From contig JAWZYU010000010.1 of assembly GCA_038380435.1 (NCBI GenBank), positions 46,782,135 to 46,846,134 on the forward strand: a stretch of DNA of 64,000 bases. The letters are read 5' to 3'. Shown piece after piece: positions 12,801 to 24,800 of the stretch (positions within the stretch are counted from its first letter, which is position 1; the number at the start of each line of letters is the position of its first letter). The notes under the pieces are model-generated. The model was not told the DNA's origin. It did not search any database and saw only the letters and a list, made by a program, of their open reading frames with translations. This DNA is from Ryuthela nishihirai (lineage: Eukaryota > Arthropoda > Arachnida > Araneae > Heptathelidae). The position numbers and the translations under genes were made by a program.

Positions 12801-15800
12801 ACTAAAAGAGCAAACAAAGTTTGCTTCATGGAACATTAGCTAGTTCTCTGCCCACTGTGACAGTTAATGCTATTAATTGCCTGGTATCTACCGTTCTTAT
12901 TACCACAATCCTAATGGTTTACTGCAAGATTTAACATGCAACAGTCTATGTGAAAAGCTTTATCTAACTATTAACAGCCTATGGCAATGATTTCCAACCT
13001 TTAAGGCTCTACAGACACTCTATGAAGTCCCCATTCTTTCTGCTAACCCCCTAAGACATCACTTCCTGTGAAACCTTTTTCCATCATTGCCTTACGTATT
13101 TTGTTTGACTAAAATAAAGATCCTCGTAAATAAAGAGGATTCCTCAAGTATGGATTCTGCCTCTAGTTCTTTATCTTAAAAGTCTCAAGTATGGATTCTG
13201 CCTCTAGTTCTTTATCTGCTATTTATTGACCATTTTGTAATTTGAATCTAAACATCTGAGTGGAGAAATTCGATGCTTCAGAAATTCTTATGTCATCAAC
13301 AGCCAATCGTAGCTTGTGATCAGCATGAGGGAGCTAGTTTTGCCACAATGAACTGACACAATTCTATCAAAAAACAATAAAACTTGACAAGGTTATGTAA
13401 TCGCATTAAATGTACGATTTCAGTTGCATACATTTGAAACATTTAAATTTGTTCGCGGACCCTCTTTAATACCTTCAGGGACCCTTAGGGATCCGGTGAC
13501 CACAGATTTAGAACCACTGGCCTGTAGTATTTCAAAATACTTCATGTTAATCGTCATCAGTTGTTATTCCTAAAGTGTCTGAAAAATGTGTTTTCCCTCC
13601 AGTGATGCAACAGCTGTTACATAACTTGAAACATTCTTTTTTTAGATAGTAATACTTGCTTTCGCAAGCGATATCACATTTCTTTGGAAGCAACCACATC
13701 CAATAAGCACTCTTTCATATATCTGAATACGCTACGGAAGACCACATGCAGTGCAACTTGCGCTAGAAGTGTTCTAGTTTTGTAAACACGAAAGCTTGTT
13801 ACAAGGTCAGAGTGAAAGAGTAAATATCAGTCATATTAGATAATAATAAAAGTAAGCTAGACTTTCAGTTTCTCACTTACAAAATCGCACAGTGTCAGAA
13901 GGCTGGGTTGGGTTGTTTTGCCTCTGAGCGGCACTCTTTTTACACACAATGGGCTAAATGGCTAGGTCACATGGACATCGAAGGCTCAGAGAAGGTTTGG
14001 GAGGGGACCCACTGGAACAGCTGTTGGGAGACAGATGGTAGCTTCCCGTCAAGGACATCCAGCGTGTTCTTTAACGTGCACAGGGTATGGCTCTCCCGCA
14101 CACGGGGCCACGGCTTAACGTCCCATCCGACGGACGGTGGTCTTTCCAAGCCCATCGGTGTCCCCTACTGACCGTGGGCAGGGCGGGGAATTTTACGGAG
14201 ATAAATCTGAATGCTGACCCAGCTGGGACTCGAACCTGGGAATTGCAGATTACGAGCCTGGCGCGCTACCAACTGAGTCACCCCCGCCCCAATATCAGAA
14301 GGTTATTTCAGACTATATACCTAGGTAATTTCAAAAGTAATGCACAATATGGCAACATTCCGGTAGGGATGACGCAATCACCATCGTCGTTGTGCAGCAG
14401 TTGTGGACAGGAAGTGAAGAAAGACGAATGTCACGCGTTTTGCATCGTAGCATATCACATTTCAGAAGAACTCTCGCTGAAAATGGCGCTTGCAGAAGTT
14501 TCGGGTATGTTTCGCGTGAAAATCAGCCGTGTACATTAAGATCGAAACTTTACACGGAGAGGATTTTCAGTGAAGGGGAGGATTTGCTGCATCGAATTGC
14601 CACTATTGATGAAACTTGGATTTGGAATTTTGAACCTGAACTGAAATCTCAGTCACGGGTAACAACAGTACATGAAACCTGTGCAAATGACATTTTCTGC
14701 AACAACTGTTCCGAAATGCGATATGCTACGATGGAAAAAGGTCACTTTCGTCTTTTGCCTCTTCCTGTCAGCAACTTCTGCAACGACTGTGGTGATTGCG
14801 TCATCTATACCCGGAGTATTGCCACATTTGCCCATTACTTTTGAAATGATCTACGTAAACTCATTTTAAATTTTACTTGAAATCGGTTAAGTTCTAGAAA
14901 CTCCACCGTCAGATTTGCTTATGTCCATCACTAAAATATAGGGTGTTTATAAAAGAATACTCATATTTTAAAACGCTACATTTTATTACATAATTAATTA
15001 ACAGAAAAAATGTGTGTCCAAAACATCAAGAAGCATTCAAGGTTTCCTTGTTATGACAGTGGAGAGTTGGTATCACATGGTAGCTCTTGTATCACACGTA
15101 TAATATCTGGAGACAAACTTGCAAATATTTAGACTGGTAAAGGGCAGCTCGCTCTTGTGTCTTTTTCGTGGTCTCGACTTGACAACATTGACTCTTTTTA
15201 AGGGTATATTGAAATCATCATTTATTCTGAAAAAATTCGCTATTTAAAACATTGAAAGGATAGAATCACTGCAGATGTTGCATGTATTACACCAGATATG
15301 CCGAGCCGATTAAGTTGAATATCATGAAATAAATGGAGTCGACTTTGGAGTCCATTAAGCACAATACGAAACTTTGAGAGTTTCTTGACATTCTCAACAC
15401 CTAATTACTTTTTTTAGTGAATTGTTTAATAAATTAAAATTATTTAAATTATTAATTCTTCAATAATCACCCTGTACTTATGTTTTAAAACTCCATTACT
15501 TTGGGGGCTTTTAAAGTTTCGCTAATACGCAGTTTGTCTCTTGCATCTTATTATAAACTAGTGATATACATAGCCTGGCCAAATTATCATGAGCACTGCA
15601 TCATGTGGCGAGTACCATGAAACATTAAAATGTTATTACTAGTGATATACATGGCCTGGATAAATTATTATGAGCACTGTATCGTGTGCCGATTACCATG
15701 AAACATTCCAATGTTATGAAAACATTTTTACTGGCGTTAATATTTTATGTCACTACGAAGTTCTATAGATGCCGTAAAGGCATGGTGGTAAGCAAAGTCA

Positions 15801-18800
15801 AGTACGATATCAGTAAAAAGTAAAAGGGGCTCATCGTTGAAGCACGATGGGCTGGAGCACCCTAACGGCGGTGATGGAACTCAGTGGAAAATCACGGGGT
15901 AGAGTATCCCAAATGAATGGATAATAGCATAGGTCTCAATAAACGTTCACCAATTATAGCAAATGCAGGAGAAAAAAAGCTCTGACAGACAAGGACAGGA
16001 GTTTGTTAGCACGAACTGTGCAACAAAACAGACCCGCTACAGTTCAGCAGCTTAGAGAGATGACCGCTAGAAGTACTTCAAAACCCATTTCAACGAGAAC
16101 TATTCACAGGGAACTGAAAATTTTGAAATTTCTGAATTACACCATAATGCATACAGCGAAGTATCAGGTAGGTGTTCATAATAATTTGACCACGGTGTTC
16201 GTTCCATCCGGTGGACGGTGACCTTTCCAAGCCTTATCGGTGTACCCTTTCTACCAGATGGCAGAGTGAAATAAAAGGAGAAAATCTAAATACGGGCACA
16301 GTTGTGAACGAACCTAAAAATGTCCACCCCTGTCCCAGGAAGGGATTGACTCAGTCGATTCAGAATTAGAACGGTTTTGTCATGACCCTGATACAAAACT
16401 GGCGTTTCAATATAATACATTATATATTCTATAAACAACAGACTTCTCTGAAACTACTTACTCCTCTATTTTCAGCCATGTGCTCTGCATATAAATCCTT
16501 TATTAGCATGTCCAAAGTCCTCTCCCTCTTTTGTGCGAAAGTCGGGGTATTAAATGCAGCTTTTTCTCCGTTGATCACTGAAAAATATACCATATTCACG
16601 CTTTTGAGTGAAATCAATCACAGTTTATCAATTAAAAACTTACAATATCTAAAATGTTTGTATATGGTGCAAAGCGCATCAGAATGTGCGCTTTTGCAAT
16701 TTGGGAGTTAATGTAAAAGATTTATTTTCGAGAGGGGATTTTTCAATTAAAAAACTGGTCGAATATTGCGACGAATAAAAAATAATAAATGAATCTTGTC
16801 ATGTGCTATTCTTCACAGGAGGGATGAAACAAATGAAATATCTTTTGCGTTAAAACTTCATGCTGCCGCGTTTGACTTGCTTGGGGGAGGGGCAATTAAG
16901 CCCCTCTCCCAAGCTAACCCCTCCCCCCAAGCAAGTCAGACCCCCCATCATATTATTCCGAGGGAAGAGTGCAGAAATGCCCTTATCAACTTCGCCGAGG
17001 GGTAATTAAAAGCTACTAGAAAAAGGGAGAATAAAATGTTCCGAAACCTTCTAAAGGTAAGCATTACTTTAGATTTTTATAGTGAAGTTTAGCACAAAAA
17101 ATTAAGACTGTGAAAACGAAATAGAACTATACAATCATTGTTGTTTAAGATCTAATAAATTTCTTTGTGAATACAGGCTCTATAAATAACTAAGCTTCAG
17201 ATTTCTGTTTTGACTGAATATTTTTCTCTGTTAAACATTAATAAGAAACGAATAATTCGAAGAATTTTTCCCGTTCACTTTACCAATCAAGAATGAAATG
17301 AATACTTATATATGAAAATGTAATTAATTTTAAAGGAAGGTTTTTTTGTGCTTAGCAAAGATGAATTGGTTGGCGTTTTTCTTTATTTGATAAACTTAAC
17401 TGTTATGTTAAATAAGTATGATCTTTTCCCAACTAGTAGTGAAATTATCGATATTGGCAGAAGCTTAGAAACAAGATAATAACTTTAAATACATTTATAT
17501 ACGCTTTACAATTACCAAATTATGGGAATTAAGTGAATTTCAATGAGCGAAAACTAGATTCATAAGATGAAGAATGATAGAGAATAACCTCCTAGACCTG
17601 AACGTTTACTAAAGAGAAATTTCTTTAGATTTACCAGTTGAATTACGCTTTTCGCAAAGGATAACAAGTATTTGAAACTATCTGAAAAGACACTTTTCAA
17701 GAAAAAAGGATACAGAAGTATAATGGCAATGGAGTTTACTTAGATTACTCTAGCGTATACATTTGTCGTTGAAATTCCACGGATTACAATGAACTGCACA
17801 TCAAAATTCAGTATTTAAATAGGTTCACGCAACTCATTAGGCATTTCAAAGAAATCTTTCGAAGAACAATGAATAGATGGTAAGAAAAATGTCGGAAAAC
17901 TAATATCTATACATATGCGTGTGAATGCGGAAAGAATGAACTTTGAAATGAGTTCCAAAATAGTAATTGCAAATACAGAACAATCTGCCTCTTAATGTTA
18001 TCCCATTCTAAATAGCTGAAAAAAATGTCACCTTCTTCAAACAATGTTTGTCTAATATCAAATATACATATTTATATCCTCTTCTATGAATACCTTTTGG
18101 CTGAGACATAATGAAGTATTTAAGGAATTTAATAATTGAGATTAATATTTTGAGGAATAGTATTGTTCTAATCACTGTTCATCCAAGGAGGTCGGCGAGT
18201 CGAAAACATCATTACGGTGATTTCTGAATATCAATGTTTAGAATTCCTTTTGTGTTTCTTTCTAATCAGAGAAGTTTCGAAGATTTGTCTGAGATGAATT
18301 ACTGAAATTTATTAGTGTTGGTTAAACTTTATAGAATTTTATATTTAACATGACTTGACTTGTGGCTCTTCAAAAATATCTTTAATTGCGAAATAAAATA
18401 ACCACTTTTCCAGAAAATAGGTAAAATTCTTTAAATTAATTTTTTTTGTATCATCATCAGAGCTTAAAACGATACTTGTGGTTTTTGCTTAGATATTTTA
18501 AACTAATTACGACAATGAATTTCTGCTTAAGCAGAGAAAGAACCCAATGGTGATGGCAGAAGATTGAAAGCAATATTAGTTGGGGGCAAAACTGGTGAGA
18601 TAAGTAAAACTTAAGCAGAAAGTCAGTATTGGGATTTAAACTCTGACCTCCTTGGTTCGATGGTTAATTTTTTTTTTCTCACTTATATGCTTAATCCAGA
18701 ATTCGAACTCTGGCACCAGTTAACCTTCCAATTATTTAATTTGTTTTTCTCAGGCGTCTAGGATTCGTCTCAAACAACCTACTTTTTTCAACGATTCGAA

Positions 18801-21800
18801 CCCTGGCCCTTCACCTCAGCCGTAAAGTATTGTTTTCTTCTCAATTTCTGAATAATCTTATTCTCTGCAAAACTTTTGATTTCTCCTAGATTCAAGACCT
18901 GGCTACTTTTAGAAGCTTTCAATTATCTCGTTTTTCATTCTCAAACTTGCATGATTCATACAGGATTCTAATCCTGGACTCTTTGCTCAATCTCCAATTA
19001 TACAGGGTGATTTAGTTAAAGGTGTACAAACTTCTGGGAGGGGTAGGTTGCACAAAGACGAATCGGAATCATATAGCAATGCAGGGTCGGTAACGGCATC
19101 TTCACGCGGTAGATGGCGTTGTTCGACGTAGTAGATGGTATTGTATAGCCGCGGGACTGCACAACGTCCTCGCAGGTAACCGTCATTCGCGAATCACCCG
19201 AAGAGGTAGTAGGATGGCCGATTACACAAACGCGGAGTTGGCCAATATGCATCTCGCATACGGGACTGCAGACTGCAACGGGCAAGCCGCTGTGCGCATG
19301 TACCAGGAATGGTTCCCGATGAGGCGTACTCCCAACCACCAGATGTTTGCACGGCTGCATCAGAGGTTATGTGACACTAGTTCCTTCCAGAGACCTGCCA
19401 GGAGTCGGGAACGATGGGCACGGACCCCTGAAATGGAGGAGAATATGCTACGTCATACAGAAGACACTCCAAGTGCCAGTACTCGAGCAATCGCCCACCG
19501 GGTCGGTCTTTCCCAATCCACTGTATGAAGGATTATGCATGATAACCAATTGCATCCACATCATGTGAAGCGCGTCCAGACACTAAAGCCTAAGGATTAC
19601 CTACAGCACATTGCATTTGCGCAATGTTACCTGCAGAAGAATGCGGCAGAACCCCAATTTCCTGCTGCTGTGCTGTTCACAGACGAGGCATGCTTTACAC
19701 GGGAAGGTAGCTTCAATGCACATAACGCGCATGCATGGGCGGTGGAGAACCCCCATGTTACACGAACACGCGCATCACGAAACCGTTTTGCTGTAAATGT
19801 TTGGTCCGGCGTTGTTGGGGACCACTTAATAGGCCCATTCCTCATGCCTGTTCGTCTGGATGGAAGGACTTACCGGATATTTCTGGAGAATGTCTTGCCA
19901 GAACTTTTGGATGAACAGCAGGTCCCTCAATCGCTGCGCCGTGCAATGTGGTTCCAGCACGCTGGGGCCCCCACCCATTTCAGCCATGAAGTTCGTCAAC
20001 ACTTAAACGTGACATTTGGACAACAGTGAATCGCGCGTGGTGGTCCCGTTCATTGCCCTGCAAGATTGCCGGACCTATCATGCCTTGATTACTTCTTCTG
20101 GGGTTACATCAAGGGACTGGTGTTCGACATCTCCGTTGAAAGTGCTGAGGACCATGTCGCACGCATCTCCGTAGCTGCCCCAGAAGTCCGAGACACGCCA
20201 GGAATCTTCCAAAATGTACAGGATTCCACGCGCCGACGATGTCAGGCCTGTGTTACAGCCCGTGGTCGCAACTTCGAACCACCTTCTGTGACCTCTGTGC
20301 ATTTCGCAAATGTACCTATTGTGATTAATAAAAAGCATTTTGTTCACTTACGTGCTGCTCTTTCATTAACGTCCTCTCTGTACACTAGCACATGTTGATG
20401 CCGTTACTGACCCTGCATTGCTATATGATTCCGATTCGTCTTTATGCAACCTACCCCTCCCAGAAGTTTGTACAGGCTTAACTGAATCACTTGTATGCAT
20501 ATATTTTAAAAGAAATTGGTAAAATTATTTAAAAAAAATACTTTTCGCTGTCGTCTTAAAAGAAAGCGAAGATGCCAGAGTTCAAATTCCTAATATCAAT
20601 GCTTTTTGACTAGCTATTGAAATTTCGCCTTTCTCTCCAATCCTCCCCCTGTTAATTATAAAACTCCAGCCAAATTAACGTAATCATCCATGTTTCATTA
20701 GGAATTTGAGCTCTGACTCCTATGTTCAGAAGCATTCTAACCTGTCCTCCCCATACTAATAATAAAATTCCATCAAAATTAACGTAATAATCCATGTTTC
20801 ATTCGGAATTTGAGCTCTGGCTTCTTTTCCCAGAAGGTATTGTAACCAGGATTTCTGCTAATTATAAAACTCCAGCAAGTTCTATATAATCATCCATATT
20901 TTCTCCCGAATTCGAAACCTAGCTCATTTGTTTAGAAGGCAATTGTTTATTTTCTTTTAAGAAGACAGTGCAACTTTTAAGGTAGAATTCAGCTACTAAA
21001 TTTATTATTCACGAATCATAAAACATGTGGACATAAAATTTCATTGCATTAAAGAGAAATCTCTTAATCTACAATTTGGGTTCATATGAAAAAGGGACAA
21101 TTCGAGTGACACGTGGATTTCATTATTGAAAATTTGTCTTAAGTTTTGTCACGTAAGGGAAACTTTGTTTACTGATGCTTTGATTAGGAATTAGAGGAAT
21201 CAATTCGCAAAATCGAAGGTGACGAATGCTGAGACATAAATTTTCCAGAAAATGTTATCCTTATAGAGATGTATCATATTATTATTATTTTTTAAACATT
21301 ACTATTCAAACGTTTTTGAATGAACTCCATAACAGCTGGCTCTATATCATCTAAAGTGTGGCGATCTTTCGTAGTTGAGTTCTTGTTGATGTGCAATGGC
21401 AAACTTTTGTAGTGAAGTTCTCATCGCTGCTGCGGTAAAACTTTGCTCATGGAATGAGGTGTCCCGAATTGACACTATGGAATTTTTTTTGGGGGGGAGA
21501 CATTAAAAATTTCGTTTATTCCGAAAAAATTCGAAATTTGTAACACGTAAAGGAACGAATCACTGCAGATGTCGCAAGTGCTTCACCAGATATGCTGAGC
21601 CGAATATGGATAGAAGTGGTCTCTGTGGCAAGCGGTATCACGTTGAAAAGAAAGTTAAAGAAAAAAAGTTGAATATCACACAGTCACTGGTGCCACACTG
21701 ATGTTTATTAAACACAGAACTTACCTTTAAGAATTTGTCAACATTTTGGGCACAAAATTGTTTTTGTTACTCAATTATTGAATAAAATATGGCACTTTGA

Positions 21801-24800
21801 AATATTGGTAATCTCTTATTAGTGACCCCGCATAACAAGCATGCAATATGACGGAAAAGAATGTTGTTACGTAGAGTATTAAATTTTATGAAAAACTGAT
21901 GCATTAAGTCTTTCGAATTTACTAAGATAGATATTTGAAGTGTTCACGATTTTAAGAACAAATTCTGTGAAAATGTTAATAAAGTGTCTAAAAAGCTGAA
22001 TCCAATTTGTCCAGAAGTATCATGATGATGCATTCAAATATATATCTATTTTCTTTTCTATGCATAGCTTGTAGAATTTTCACGGTCTGTTGTTTCCTCT
22101 AGAAAACTCAGCAAACATTGACAATTTATTTTTATTTATTTTTAATCAATCTTTTTGAAGTTGCGATTGATTTTTTTTTTTATAAATCCTTCCATGTTGT
22201 GATATTAATATAACAAAAATTTCCAGACACATATGACACGGTATCTCTCTCTAAAACAAGACTCTTGAGTAACATGTAGAGCAGGGGTGGGCAACCTTTT
22301 TAAGTGTGCGTGCCAAAATCGCCAAATCTTTGATGCAAAATTTTCTCACGTGCCAGCCAAAATTTTGGGAAAATATAGGCATTCCGTTTAATCACATGCA
22401 GATAATATTTCATAATCCTGAATATTGATAATACATTTGACATAGCTTTAACAATAACTTATGTTTATGCCAATGTAAAGAAAATTTGCATTTATAACTA
22501 ATAAATTAAACATATTAATTGACAATAAATACTTCCAATCCATATTTTAATGACTTACGATTTAATTAAATCCAAATTCACATATATGCTCACTTTAGAA
22601 AACCGATAAATTCTTTACGAAACACGAAAAAAATATATAAAATGATGGTAAAGGATTCACGCCACGTCCGGATGCCTGGCGAATGAGGCAAAAACTGAAT
22701 GGAACAAAATTTGTACGTCAGTATATCGCGGAGATAGAATACTTGGAAACAGGATGTTTGTTTCATTTTCTTGTTACTTATTATGACTAAAACAGTTGAT
22801 AGTGTTTGTTTCTTTATTGTATTCTTATTTGGGATCGCTCTAGGTAATAAAATTGTATTCTATAACTTAAAATATACAACTCAGCGAAGATATTGGATAT
22901 TTATTTAATTATTTTTTAAGGTGAGCCCTGGGTTGCGTGCCGGAAAAAAGTCGTTGGCGTGCCACGTTTTGCACGCGTGCTAAGAGTTCCCCACCCCTGA
23001 TGTAGAGGTTTATTTTCCTTCTGCATTCTTCGAGATGAATATCTGAGTCAGAAAGGAAACTTGCCGCAGCTTCCCTATTAGATTGCACAATATCACTGTG
23101 TTGCAATTAAATAAAAACGAAAGTAAATCCTTTTATAAAATTCTGCTTGATTTTTAAGAAACTGTATATTTATCAGGGTAACAATGCACGAGATTAGGGA
23201 AAAGCTGTAATTTTGATTTGAGCTTAATATATGAATTATGTGCTAAGCTCAAATCATATGCTAATCACAACTAAGTTATGACGTCAGAAATCGAGATATT
23301 TCTTATTATTTATTTCTATTATTATGACTGGTAAATTTGAAACACTAATCGTATGTATTAGTGTTATGATAATGTTAATAAATACGAATAATATGTCTTC
23401 TATAAAGGTATATTTAAAAATAAACATTAGGATAACGATTAGTATTAAAATTACACCACTCATAATAATAGAAATAAGTAACAAGAAATGTCTAAATAAC
23501 ATTTTTCTCAGTTGGATTTTCTTGTCTCCTGGGCTTAAGAGGCAAATCGTCCAGTACATGTAAAATAAGATAATTTTTCTAATCATGTTATCTAGACATT
23601 TCTTTTTATTTATGCTGACCTCATAGCTTTCTTGTACCGCCTTTTGCTATAGCAGTTAGTCCGACCACCTCTTCTTTCCAAAATAACTTGCTGCTTATAA
23701 AACAAATAATCAATATACTGAAGCTGGCTCATTACTTCCAATGTTTTGACCAAATATTTTTAGGTGCATAAGTAAACGCTTTTGTCAATTCATAATATTT
23801 ATTAAAATGTATATTTTTGTTTTCTAACCAAGATATTTTCTTGATTTTTTTAAAAACATAAGTTTTATTTTCCAGTTCATTGCTCATTAGAAAAGTAAAT
23901 TTTAAGTTGAGAATTCTCCGCCCTCTGGCTCTTTAAGAATATAGTCTTGTAGTCTTGTTTTTATAATGTCTCTTCACAAAATTTGGGCTGGATACGATTC
24001 GTTGTAATAAATTTATCAACATTAATTACTGGAAATCAATGTGCGTTTTAATATTGTACTCGATGCTTTTAAAGAGGCTTGGATCTGGAAAAAAAATAAA
24101 GGGGGTGGGAGGCAAGAGAAGCAGTCGAGTCGGAAAAAGGTAAAAGATGGGGTAGGGGGAAGAGACTGGATTTCCATAACAGCGTAAAGTTTTCCTCTTC
24201 GTTTTAGAGTTTAAAAAAATCTTTAAAAAATGTGTGAGATGTACACAAGTTTAATCATTTTTGACGTCTAGTACCCTTAGTAGCAGTGTCAAATTGGGGT
24301 GGACCCCTCACCCATGATCCGATCCTGCTTATACGATAATTGAGACTTCCTCAGAAAATTGAAACTTCTTCTCTAGAAAAGATACTCCCTTCTCTTTAAT
24401 GAAATTAACCGAATTCGAAAAATATTCTTCCGAATTTGATTTCTATACTCAGACTCATTTCTAATCTGACATCATTTATCCCTTAAAATGAAAACGTTGG
24501 ATTTTTTTATCTCCTGGGCTTAAGAGACCAATCGTCCAGTACATGTAAAATAGGATAATTTATTTAAAATTACTATATTGAAATACTATTGTAATTTTTA
24601 AAGTTAAGTACTAAAATTAAAGTGCAGAAATAAATTAGAAAGACCAATTACCTCTAAAGAATACGATGTGCTCGTTTTTTAAAAAAAGAATAAGGTTTAC
24701 TATTTTTCAGCTTTAGCAGACTCTCACTGTGAAAATTCAAACTAAAGGAAGATTTGGAAATCCTGAATGGTAATATTTTATTAGTTATCCAATCTAGAAA

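Noticed and set aside
14087..14539. Recurrent ORFs such as [20 protein letters not shown] at several places (14087, 44083, 55140, 61292, 62346)
   Set aside because: They all fall in antisense SINE-A bodies; the shared peptide is a by-product of the repeat, not a gene family.
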